Shown here in pieces: positions 1-10,099 of a stretch of 64,000 nt of DNA. The translations under genes were made by a program, and so were the position numbers. The notes under the pieces were generated by a model, which was not told the origin of the DNA, searched no databases, and was given only the letters and a program-made list of their open reading frames with translations. The stretch spans positions 112,001 through 176,000 of the forward strand of contig CAUYUJ010005014.1 of assembly GCA_963575745.1 (NCBI GenBank). Reading direction: 5' to 3'. Position 1 is the stretch's first letter. The number at the start of each line of letters is the position of its first letter. This DNA comes from Prorocentrum cordatum. Taxonomy: Eukaryota > Sar > Dinophyceae > Prorocentrales > Prorocentraceae.

Positions 1-150
1 TCAATGTCGTCCAAGAGAGCCCAAGAAGGCCCGTAAAATCTATAAGACGGCCCCCCAAGGCGCCCCACGACGGCCCCAATGGCCCCCAAAGAGCGCCCCA
101 AGAACGCTCCAAGAAGGCCCAACGCCCCCCAAGAAAGCCCCAAGAGGGCT
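1..150. repeat. Dispersed CTTGGGGCC-type repeat, reverse orientation
   Basis: Degenerate short words of the type CCCAAGA and GGCCCCCAAG recur every 10-20 bases. The same word family fills large parts of 13.5-21.3 kb and parts of 31.8-32.0 and 38.6-38.8 kb. No credible protein is encoded. Confidence 0.6.
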
Positions 151-438
151 CCGATCAAGTTCTTAGGAGTGGCGTGTAATGTCGCTGGGGCCTCAAGCGG
201 AGCCTCCGGCGCCGCCCTTGGCGCGCTCCGCGCGCCAGGGAGGGGGGTCCAGCGCCGATCCGAGGGATCCGCGCGGACCTACGGCAGAAGCCAACAATTA
301 AACAATGCAAGCACGCAACTATCACTTTGGCTCCTCGAACTTGAGCTTGGCATTCCGCGTGCGAGACGGGAGTGCCCTAGAGAAGTTCGGGGAGGACGTG
401 AAGCCCACGGCGCCCTCGACTCGACCAGAGAGCAGCTA

Positions 439-750
439 CCAGCAGTTCAGAATGCTTGGCCCTGCGCTTCTCTTTCTCTGGTGAGCGTTTTCCTGTTCGG
501 CGTTTCGGCATTGGGCGGAAGGGTGGGGGAGAAGGGGGGTCTGGCTCCAGACCTCTGCTTAATGCGGCTGTTTGCGACAGTGCGTCCCATTGGGGGAGAC
601 TCCACCTGCTCGAAACAGGTGCCCCAAGCAGCCATGATCTTCTCCATGGGGGGGGGAGGGGAGGTGCGAGGGCCCGCGCCGATCGGCAGAACAGGGAATA
701 AGCAAACGAATTTCCAGCAGTGCAGAGTGCTTGGCCCTGCGCTTCTCTTT
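439..750. repeat. Pair of about 33-bp direct repeats bounding about 240 bp
   Basis: A word beginning CCAGCAG and running through GCTTGGCCCTGCGCTTCTCT occurs near 439-473 and again near 714-750 with two or three differences. A GTGAGCG follows the first copy and CTGCAG follows the second. An intron-like (introner) reading is therefore possible but unproven, because no flanking exon protein is recognisable. Confidence 0.4.
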
Positions 751-935
751 CGCCTGCAGCTTGGCTGTCTGCTCCTGGGCCTGGGACGTCGCGCGTGAGG
801 CGGGCGTGGCCTGGAGAGCTCCAGGACGCCCACGGCGCGGGCGCGCTCGTGGGCCGCCTGGCGCCTCTGGAAGGCGTCCTCTGGGAGCCTCTCTGGGCCG
901 TCTTCAGACAAAGCGCACCCCACTGCTCGCAGAGT

Positions 936-1172
936 ACCTGGGCCTCCTGGATGGGGTCGGAGCAGATGGGGTCGAAGGATCGCGCCGCATCGCCGATGCA
1001 TCGCCGATGCGGCTAGATGTGGGGCTCGAGTTGCTTCACGTCGACGTTGCCGATGCATCGCCGACGTCGGCGATACATCGCCGGAGCATCGCCGATGCAT
1101 CGCCGAGACATCGGCGATGCGGCGCGATCCTCCGTTCACATCTACTCTGACCCAATCTAGGAGGCCTCTAAA
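936..1172. repeat. Foldback (inverted repeat) with GCCGATGCATCGCC core
   Basis: A 22-base stretch starting GGATCGCGCCGCATCG at 977-998 is matched exactly, in reverse complement, at 1109-1130. The symmetry continues outward with mismatches to about 936 and 1172 (GGCCTCCTGGATGGGGTC on the left, its degenerate complement on the right). The loop is a short repeat of GCCGATGCATC. It could be a MITE-like foldback element. Confidence 0.7.
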
Positions 1173-1528
1173 GTAATTCATCGAAAATGGTCTGGATCCG
1201 ACGCGGGGGATTCACGATCCACCACAACGAGGCGAACATCTGTATTTCGCACGTTTGATAGTAGGCACCTTGCGAGTAGTGGAACGCGCTCGGTGAGTCT
1301 TGGAGCCCTCCAGGGCCGTATTTCGTTGGGCCGTTCTGGCGCGATCTTGGTCGCTACCTCGTCGAGGAGGAGGACGCCTCAGGACCTCCGAAGCCCCAGC
1401 GCGCCCAGCATCGTCCCAAACCTCCTCGACCCTTGATCCACAAGACACGGTCCTGGGGAGACGCTGGCGAACCCCTCAGTGAGAAGAAGCAAAAAACGGC
1501 AAAAACATAACCCGTTGGCGCTCCGCGC

Positions 1529-1631
1529 GGATGTCTTGGATCTGCGCTGGACCCCCCTCCCTAACGCGCGGAGCGCGCCAAGGACGGCGCCGGACGCCGC
1601 CCGGGGGGCCCAGCGCGGATCCAAGAAATCC
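1529..1631. repeat. GC-rich hairpin, member of a small local family
   Basis: Arms at 1529-1550 and 1610-1631 are reverse complements at 20 of 22 positions and contain TCTTGGAT and GCGCTGG. Related but weaker hairpins lie around 190-290 and 1785-1867. The rest of 1.2-2.3 kb shows no gene. Confidence 0.6.
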
Positions 1632-1908
1632 GAGCGGACCGCTAACATGTCATGTTTGTGCCGTTTTCTCTTCCTCGATCAGTGGCGGCCCGCCTTGGCG
1701 TTTCCGGAGCTTCTGGTCCGGCGTGCGACAGGCAGGCAAAGAAGACACCAAGCTGCATAAAGGTAAATTGTCGCAGGTCCGCAGGGACTTCTTGGATCGG
1801 CGTTGAGCGCGCCAGAGGAGGCGCCCGAGGCGCCCACGGGCGCTGTGCCGACCCAGGAAATCCGCGTGGAGCTCCGATATTGCATGATATGGGAGGCCTG
1901 GAAATGGG

Positions 1909-2075
1909 CACCAACACCAAGACAGAGGGCTGCCTCCACAGGAGGGAGGTGATCCTAGATTTCGGTGTTGGTGGTAATATTGCGGCCACCTTGGAAGCCA
2001 GAATATTACCACCATCACCGAGATCGGGATCTTCTTCCCTCGGTGGAGGAACCCCGCCGATCTTGGTGTTGGTGT
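1909..2075. repeat. Imperfect inverted repeat, arms about 77 bp
   Basis: The left arm begins with CACCAACACCAAG and ends near GTGGTAATATTGCGG. The right arm begins near CCAGAATATTACCACC and ends CTTGGTGTTGGTG. The arms face each other with a loop of about a dozen bases and agree at roughly three quarters of positions. It could be a small foldback transposon or a transcribed hairpin. Confidence 0.65.
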
Positions 2076-2181
2076 CAACCTTTAGGCCTGCGATGATAAC
2101 ACACTTGTTTCTTCTTCGCTTCTGGTCAAGCGTACTACAGAAAGACAGAAGGCGGCGTCCCAAACCGGACATGCCAGGAAC

Positions 2182-2222
2182 GTGTGAGCACTTAGTGGGG
2201 ACTCCTCACCAAGTGCTCACAC
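2182..2222. repeat. Short hairpin, 15-bp stem
   Basis: GTGTGAGCACTTAGT at 2182-2196 pairs with ACCAAGTGCTCACAC at 2208-2222 with one mismatch and an 11-base loop. There is no U-tract, and nothing suggests a bacterial terminator. Confidence 0.6.
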
Positions 2223-2559
2223 GGTCGCATGGCCCACCATGCCAACAAAAACAATCGAAACGGGCACCCAGCCATGATGCTCCACACTTTAGAACCAGGT
2301 GCTACAGCTGGTATATAATTGTTTGAAACGGAGCGAAGCATGACGCAACAGAGTAGGAAGAGGATCGCGATTATAACGGTGATCCTCGGAAAAAAAGGGG
2401 AATATGAGGAGCACGATGACAATGGAGGAACAACAAACTACATGGAGGCATAATGAGAACGATGGATGTAATGAAGATGAACAGGCGGAAGGGACCGAAT
2501 AATATAATCAGGATTTTGACGAGGAGCACAGTGAGGGGGTGGATGTTAATAATGATGGT

Positions 2560-2612
2560 AGAGATGAAGGTGGGGATGATGAGGATGGTGAAGGTGAAGG
2601 TGAAGGTGAAGG

Positions 2613-2644
<32 letters not shown>

Positions 2645-2930
2645 GCGATGCTGTTGATGTTGATGTTGATGTTGTTGTTGTTGTTGATGATGATGATGAT
2701 GATTGTGATGACGATGCTGATGCTGATGCTGATGCTGATGCTGATGCTGATGATAGTGATGATGGTGATTATGATGATGCTGATACTGATGATGATGATG
2801 CTGCTGCTGATCATGATGATGATGCTGAGCAGTGCCTTTCTGGCAGATTATGATGATGCTGATACTGATGATGATGATGCTGCTGATGATGATGATGATG
2901 CTGAGCAGTGCCTTTCTGGCAGAACCGCGC
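2560..2930. repeat. GAT/GAA/GCT trinucleotide tract with internal 70-bp duplication
   Basis: The tract is almost pure GATGAT, GGTGAA and GCTGAT triplets. A block ending GAGCAGTGCCTTTCTGGCAG occurs twice (about 2826-2848 and 2902-2924), which indicates a recent tandem duplication. ORFs here only encode Asp/Met/His homopolymers and are not counted as genes. Confidence 0.85.
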
Positions 2931-2939
2931 GGTGCGCGA

Positions 2940-4460
2940 TCGGGCTCGCCTAAAAGCCCCCCAACCCGCGGGCCGCGGGCGAACGACATCCATTGCTTGC
3001 AGTGAATACACATGGCAAGAAACACGTCCCAAGATGACCATCTCCGCGCGAACCCGAACGGACGACCAAGACGAGGAGACAACCGCACGCAGCATTGTCA
3101 GCGCCAGGGCCACCGAACATACCCCCCCCACCCATCCACGGTGACGTCGACAGCGGACGACTGGCCCCCACCCCCGCTCTCAAAGCTTCCTCGGAGCTAA
3201 GGTGGGAGATAAGGCCCGAGCTTACTGTGCTTGAGCCAGTCCAAGGACGCGTGGTAAAACACTTCGCTGGCAACTATGTGGGCGTCTTGGCGAACCCCAC
3301 GTTTGGCGGCAGGCCTTGCCGCCGACAGACAGCCCGGAATAACGATGCGGTCAGCGGCGGCAGAACTGCGAAGTTCAGCTCACCCCCTGCGGGCGAACTC
3401 GTCGGCCGCGGGGTCGCCGATCCACTGTGAACGAGCAAGCGTGCCATGCAACGCAATGATTTCTGCAAAGGGCAGGGGCTTTCACAAGCCCGATCCCTAT
3501 CAAGCCAGTCTGAAACTTGGGTCCGCCAGTGGGCCCGCGAATTACTAAACCCCGCGGCGAACCTGAAGTTCCCTGGAACAGCACCGTATCACACACGCGC
3601 TGCAAGAGATGGCATAATCCTCTCCGTCGCGGGCCCCCTGAAAGCGGTGCCTCAGCGTCGGGGACTGTCCCCCAAATTCAAGACAAAACATGCCCCCAGC
3701 GCGTCTGCGACCGCCACCGCCCATTCCACCGCCCCCCAGCGGCTGGACGCGGCCCTCCACGAAGCCGAGGCACCCAGGAACGCGCGCAAATGCCACGCGG
3801 AAGGGTGAGGCCCACGGGGGGCCAACTGCGGCGGGGCATGTGGCGCGGCGCGGGGCCCGACGGAGGCCTGGCGAACCCTGGAAAGGGGCGGGGCGTTTTT
3901 TGGTTGAAGAGGAAGAAGAGGAGAGAGCACGGCCACAAGAGCTCGCACAACGCGGCTGCCACCGCAGCGCGGGACAAGTCAACGGCATCGTGAAGAACAG
4001 AAGCGAACCAAGAAAGGCCCAAAGGTCGCCGCGCAGGCTCACGCCGTATGACGGCGCACCCCTAAAGTGGGGCGTCGCAGCGGCCGCGACTCCAGCCGAG
4101 GCCTCGGCGGGCGCCGAAGCGCAGCCGCTCGACGCCCCAAGGCGGGCCCCGAGGCCCCGTCGCCAGGGCCCGTCTGCTGCCGTGGGGCACGCCGGCACGC
4201 TTGGCGCCCGAACCAAGCGGAGGGGTCGGGGGGGCTGGACCGGACTGGAACTATTGCGAGGCGATGAGAACGTCACCCTGCCAGCCCACCGACACCTCTC
4301 GGCCTGGGTGGGGTTAACTCTTCGGCCACGTACCGTCGAGGATGCGCCTGATGTAATCGGCTCTGGTGGGTGTGGGAGAGGCCTGACACTTCTGGCCCAG
4401 AGATCTGGGCTGTGCCGACCCGTATCCATACTCCGAACAAAACCAGAGCCGCAACGCATT
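2940..4460. other. No gene recognised
   Basis: Long GC-driven ORFs exist on both strands, but their products are compositionally biased (Pro, Arg, Ala, Ser) with no motif I recognise. I see no repeat structure beyond short G/C runs. Confidence 0.5.
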
Positions 4461-4539
4461 CTGATATCACATGGTGTGGTTAGGATGTGTGGGACCTCCC
4501 CCGATATGCATCACATGACCCCATCGGCAACCTCGAGCG

Positions 4540-4860
4540 TCCGAATTGCGCTGAGAAATCAGGGCTGCACCAGCCAGCTCGTCGGTCGCCGCATTCCCTT
4601 GGACCATCCCGAGAGGGCGCGGGCTGGGCGCGACCTGGACTGGCGTAAGGTGGGGCGGCACCTGCAACGCAATTACCTCCTAAATGTTTGGTTGCGCGGA
4701 GCTCTGACAGCTCGTGCCACAGGTCTTGATTCTCGCCACTCGGAGACAGGTGCATCTTGCTGTGCCATCCTGCACTGACTGACTCGTTGTCAGTAGTAAA
4801 AATCGTGAAGCTACACGAAAAAGGCACACCTAACATCAGAGCTTTGTGCTCTCCTCTGGG
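4540..4860 (-). pseudogene. RNase H domain remnant of the LINE
   Basis: One minus frame reads TTDNESVSAGWH followed by DLWHELSEL, the second-aspartate region of RNase H as found in LINEs. After a frameshift another frame reads VPPHLTPVQV and then GNAATDELAGAA, the His-loop and last-Asp motifs. The two halves are in order and of proper size, but not in one frame, so no functional enzyme can be made. In complete elements this domain degrades the RNA of the RNA-DNA hybrid. Confidence 0.65.
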
Positions 4861-5199
4861 GACCGAGTGCTTGGAACCCGCGCGGGGGCCATGGATGGAG
4901 GCCCCGACCTGAGACGGAGAGAAACGAATTACATAAAGAACTCCGAGCCCAAAGCGCCTCAACCCAGCATCCCTAGACTCCTCGCCCCCGCTGACATCCC
5001 AAAAAAAGACGCTGTGAGCCTCGAGGGAACCATTGCCGAGACCCGTTGGGCCCAGCGCGGAAGCTCAGGAGAGGTTCCAGGAGGGCTCGAGTGAAGGACA
5101 AGGAACTCTAGACCAACTTGCTGGGATGATGCCTCGGAGCCAAAAACGCAAGAAGGCCTCGGACTGTGCCAAACTATCCGCTAAAAACTGATCGGACTG

Positions 5200-7760
5200 A
5201 CTGCAGGCGACAGCCTCGCGATTACATTAGCACAGCCAAGATCGGTGCAGGTCAGTCTAAGGCCCCTCGTGGCAGCGGGGACACTCGGTGGCTTCCTGAC
5301 CGCCGATCTCATCCCGGGTTCTCTACCTAGTCCAAGCGCCCCCTGAAACGATGCATAGCATAAGCTCTGGCAGCTGGTGTCTGTGCCGAGCCGACCCCAG
5401 AGCTTTGGACAAAAAACACGCGCGAGAAATTGTCCGCTCCACCCTGCAGGCCTGCGCCGCAGTGGTGGCTCGAGGCTGTCCCTGAAGCTCGTCAACTAAA
5501 CTGGAGACATCATATGTGCGCCCGAGCTTGTCAAAGATGAAGGCCTCGCGGCCCTCCGAGCCTGCTGGCATTGCGCCCCGCTCCGTCGGGCTGACAGGGT
5601 CTCAACTGCACTGGGGAAGGTAACAGGCCAGGGCTGACAGAGGGCTGCGGACGCGACGTGAGCGAAGAGGAAGAGGAGAGGAGGTGAGCTCGGAGACAAC
5701 TGACGACCAAACTCTAGGAACGCCTGGATGCTTGGCAAGCGGTATGCAGGGTTCATGCTCGGGCAACGCATGCCCGGGATGCCACCTGTCCCAGCTTGCG
5801 TCTCATGGTCTGCATTGCGCCCCCGAATACTCCATGTATATGATGGCCGTAGTGGGCTGCTGGTTGCGCCCCTGCTCGTTCCGGTCGTAGTGCTGAGGGA
5901 TGTGCCCTGGAAGATTTGGCAAACCGCGCGATGCGAGATGTCATCGTCCTTGACTTGGCGACCCTCTTTCGAGCTGCAGCGCGGGCGTGGCGGCCCGCTC
6001 CGATATCGCTCCCAAGTATGGCGCCTGAGCCGCGGGTAAGATGACCGCCCCCTTGCGTTTGAGATGTTTGGCAATGAACGTCGCGTCCTGCCGCTTGGAA
6101 CATGCTGTGGCTGATTCGGCTGCAACGCTCAGCCCGCCCTCGGCAAACGGGCGACTCGTTTGCAACGAAACTCTGCACACCGCTTTCCAATTTGTGGACC
6201 TCGAAGCTGCGATAGACTGGGAAATACAATCTATCCATATTCGCACGTTGACTCGCGGGTGACTCTGGGACAAGCGCGCCAAGACGAAGTGCGCCATGCA
6301 TCCTGCGAAACGCGTGCCCGACCTGAGACCCTGGATCACCGAATGCGCGGGCTGGAACGCTGCCGAAAAATGGTTCTGGGTGGCCAGCGCGCAGGCTGCC
6401 GCCCGCAAACTGTTATTCCAAGAGAAAGACCTTGGGCGTGGAACCCAACTTCAGAGTCTTGACAGAAAGCGTGTTCCAGCATACAATGTCATAAAAGCTC
6501 TGTGTGTCGAGGAGGCCGTTCCCGAAATCGATGCCGAGGAATCCATGCACCTCGTCGCTGACAGACCGAACGAACGCCTCCTTCAAGGCAGCGTTGCCTG
6601 ACGCCGCCGCGTCCCAGAAGGGCTGGGATGACACCGACCATTCCTGGATCCACGGCCCGCGAGTTCTGGACCAAATCGTGGGAATAGTACCCACAAGGTC
6701 TATTGCGCGATCCCCGCCTGACGCATCCCCCAGCAACCTGCCTATGGTAACGAGAAGTTGCCAGGGCCAGGTCAAGCAGCTCTCGATGGTGCCGAAAAGA
6801 GAGGTGAGCTCGGCGATCCTTTTCTGGCGGAAGCCTCTCGATGTCCAGCGGCGTGAATCAGGTCGGCTCCCATGCCCGCTCGGGGCTTCGTCGAATGTGC
6901 TGCACTCCTGACCATGTGGGGCGTGGGCGGGGGAAGACTGGCCGCGGCGGCCTCCTCCCTCACGCGGTCGAGGGCCTGGGAAAGAGGTGCTGCAAAGCCC
7001 CGGCCATGTCCCCAAAGCTTGTGCCAGTGACGTACTTGGTGGTCGATGATATCCTTGGGGTGGTGCAGTACTTGACCAGAAAGGGCCAGCTCCTCGGTCG
7101 GCGGAGCCCGATCCTTGATGGAGCGATGCAGGATGGCTTGAGCCCCAGGTGTAGCCATCCATCCACGAAGCTGCCGAAGAGAGGCTCGACGCGCCTTTCC
7201 TCTGGCCCTCCTGGCGCCCCCCTCCGCGTTGGCGATATCCTGCAGGTTCTTCAACTTCAGGGTCTGCATGTTGCGGAGAATTCCGAGCGCGCCTAGCCAA
7301 TGTGAACGAGCCCAACTCGGCGGTAAGTACATGTGGGTAACAGGGGGTAGTCCGTGACACGGCGTACGCAAGCTTCTTCCAGCGCAGCACATTGCTTCGG
7401 GCCGTTGCGTAGTGACTTATGCTTGATCATCCGCTCCAAAGCAGAAGTCAACCTGCCCCACCGGGGCGCGATGCCGTCGTAAAGCTGCGCTGCCCGAGAT
7501 GTGGCTCCTGCCATATTTGGGGGGAGTGCGTTGGTGAAGGTCGACCGTGGTGATCCTGAGTCGATAATTCCATAGTGTTGTCCCATGCAGCATACGACCC
7601 GCCGGCGCTGCCAATGTGCTGCGCGCCCGCCCGCCATGCCGGTGGATCCTTGGCCGCGGGCCGAGGGGCGCGGCGCGACAGCGCAGCCAACCTCAGCGCG
7701 ACGAGCCACAATGCGGACGGGATGTGAGAATGCGGAATGGGATCGGCAACGGCATGGGCA
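5200..7760 (-). pseudogene. Reverse transcriptase remnant of the LINE, broken active site
   Basis: Pieces in at least three frames follow the family order: a helical N-terminal part (LRQLRGWMATPGAQAI), the start of the RT fold (GMGADLIH, IAELTSLFGTIES), a motif A-like GLLDTQSFYDIV near 6.45 kb and a motif C position near 6.23 kb. Motif C reads WIDC instead of the family's YVDD-like box, so one metal-binding aspartate is lost. A basic C-terminal segment follows (AQPAAHYGHHIHGVF). I count several frame changes and treat it as a pseudogene. Limits are approximate. Confidence 0.65.
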
Positions 7761-8379
7761 GAATAGCGAAAGTCGGTCGCCGATGTGCGCGTGCACATCG
7801 AAGCCCTGCATATTCGAACTAGCTGGTTCCGAGCGACGACCTCGCCATGTGCATCGCCTTCGGAGCTGCAGCTCTCGGGCGAGGGGCCCTGACGGGCGAC
7901 GGGGGACCCCGAGCGGCTTCCAGGAGCCTGGCCCTCACAAGAGGCCGAGGGAGCAGTCCCCCCTTCCCCCGCCCCCCCCGATTTCCCTCATCGGCCCACG
8001 CGTCCTCCTCGCCGTCTGAAAAATCAAAAACCTAACTCGCAAACGGATCGTGATCAGAGCTGGCTTCGGGGATGTGGCAGATTGAGTAGGGGGCGGAACT
8101 TCGGGGCCAGGCGGCTGAAACTCGCCTTGGCATTGAGTGTTTCGCACCCCTACAGCGCCCCCAAAAAGACGGCGGCATTCATCCCTCACCTTTTCTTCAA
8201 CTAAGGCCGACTTTAGCAGGCGATCAACCTTGGATCTGGAGCTCTTTGAATCGACCTGGGGCGGCGAGCAAGGCCGCGCCACCTGCGGCAGCTTGGCAAG
8301 TCGATGAATCCTTGCTTGCGAAGGTCGCGCGGAGTCATGTGCCAGTCCGCAATGGCAAACCCACGGTAACTGTAACCGA

Positions 8380-8880
8380 CTCAACAGAGCTCCCAGTTTA
8401 GCATGCCTCTGCATGTTCCTGGCGGACCACCCGCCCGCCGATGAACGGTGGAAGCTGAAAGCTGCGTATGAGAAGCCCTGCGCGTTGATGGTGACCGCGT
8501 GGAAGCCATCGAGGAACTTGTGACCACTCGCGTATCACTGCGACCAGTTGCTGGCAAGAGATGATGCTGAACGATGACCCTGGCACAGAAACCACTCGCC
8601 CCCTTCCATGGAGCGGTGCTCGAAACCCTATTGGGCTTGTTATCCTGTCGATCTCGCTGGATTCGCCGGCAACTTGAGGCCTGCCTGCTTGGCCTTCCTC
8701 TGCCGCCCAGCGGTGCCAGCGGGGTCCACGTGCGTCTCTGCGAGGAAGATGCAGCGAAGCACTGGATGTTGAGTAGACAGTGAGCACTCCCACGACATGG
8801 GGCCAGCAACAAGAATGTTGGCAAACTACATGGAAGGCACACTGCCAGGTTCTGCTGATCTAGCCTCGGCAGCGGCTGTC
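8380..8880 (-). pseudogene. Endonuclease (EEP) remnant of the LINE
   Basis: It lies between the coiled-coil segment and the RT, where an AP-like endonuclease is expected. Recognisable scraps include LHLPRRDARGP, corresponding to the catalytic Glu (ETH) segment, and a following Gly-rich part. Frames are mixed and no complete catalytic set is visible. The assignment leans on position as much as on sequence. Confidence 0.4.
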
Positions 8881-8929
8881 GCCGAGGGACGCCGCAATGA
8901 GGAAATCGATGGGGCGGCGCCCTTCGGCC

Positions 8930-10090
8930 CATGATGTCACCTGCCGGGCGCGGCCTGAGCGGCCGCGGGCGCGCCCGAAGCCGCCGAAGACTGCGATCCT
9001 GATACCTGGGCCTTGGCCGCCTCCTTGGCTGCCTGGGCCGCCGCGGTCTCCGCCTCAGAGATGGCCGCTGCAGCCTTCTCGATGCGCGCGCGCTGCTGCC
9101 TCTCGTCCTCGCCCCCCTTCTCTCCCGCCCCTGCCGCGGCCGCCGCTGCGACAGACGGAGCCGTCGATGGCTGCGCAGGCGCTGGAGTGGGAGGCGTCGT
9201 CGAGGCAGCCGCTGCACCGGGCTCGCCCTCGCGCTTCTTGGCCATCCTCTCCGAGACGGTCTTCTTGAGCGAGGCGGCGCGCTCCTGCCGCTCCTCGACC
9301 CGGCCCTTCCCGTCGACGAGTTCCTCGGCCGACCTGGGCTGGGACCCCGAAAGCTTCAGCGCCTCCAGCTCGGACCCCTCGGGGTCCGCGTCGGCCGGGT
9401 GGTGGTGGGGGGGGGTCCTCGTCCATCTCCAACTTGAAAAAAGACATGGCGCTGGAGTCGGGCTCTGGCGCCGAACTGGGCCCCTGGCCCATGACCCCCG
9501 ACAGCTCGGCAAGGATGGTGGCCGCCGACTTCCTGGCCTCAGCGCGGTCCAAGGCGACGGCGGCCCCCCTCTCCCTCGCCTCGGCGCGTAGGACATTCCC
9601 CCTCGCCTTCAAGAGCGCAGCGACGGCCTGGTCGCCTGGCGACTGCGTCCTTCCACGCGCCCGAGGCGCGCTTCATCCGGACCTCGGGCGAGGGCCCCAC
9701 CTAAGCTTCCAGCTGGGCCTTGGTTAGCTCATCCGAAATCAAATTCCTAAGCAGCGGATCCGACGCGGCCTCTAGGGTCTTCTTGAGGAGGGCGAGGTGC
9801 TCTGGGCTGCCCGACTCCGCGACGGTGGCCGCTATCTTCGCCTCCTGCTCTGCGGTGCTGGACTTGGCCTGGAGCTCCTGGCCCTAACTCTTGCCCTCGC
9901 CCTTCTTGGGGGCGTGCAATTTTGCCTGGCGGCCGCGCCGGCATCTGCGATCCCGCAGCTCGAGGAGGCGATTGAACTCAGCGCGGCTGCATGCAGTGCA
10001 CTTGGACCAGGGCTGCGCGAAAGACATCCTCGATCTTCGCCAGATCGATCCTCCGCAAAAGGAAAGTGAACGGGCGGCGACCTGCGCCTC
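8930..10090 (-). pseudogene. LINE N-terminal Cys / coiled-coil segment
   Basis: In minus-strand order the segment starts with WSKCTACSRAEFNRL and basic residues, then KTLEAASDPLLRNLISDEL. It continues through Ala/Glu/Lys-rich helices (EERQERAASLKKTVSERMAK, EAETAAAQAAKEAAKAQ), typical of a coiled coil. A stop follows QLEA near 9.70 kb, and frames switch near 9.64 kb and at a G run near 9.41 kb. In related elements this region precedes the endonuclease and is thought to bind RNA or multimerise. Confidence 0.55.
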
Positions 10091-10099
10091 AAGCCCCCG

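Noticed and set aside
3690-4778. Plus-strand ORF of 362 codons
   Set aside because: High-GC open frame with Arg/Pro/Ala bias. It overlaps the RNase H remnant on the other strand, and no conserved motif was seen.
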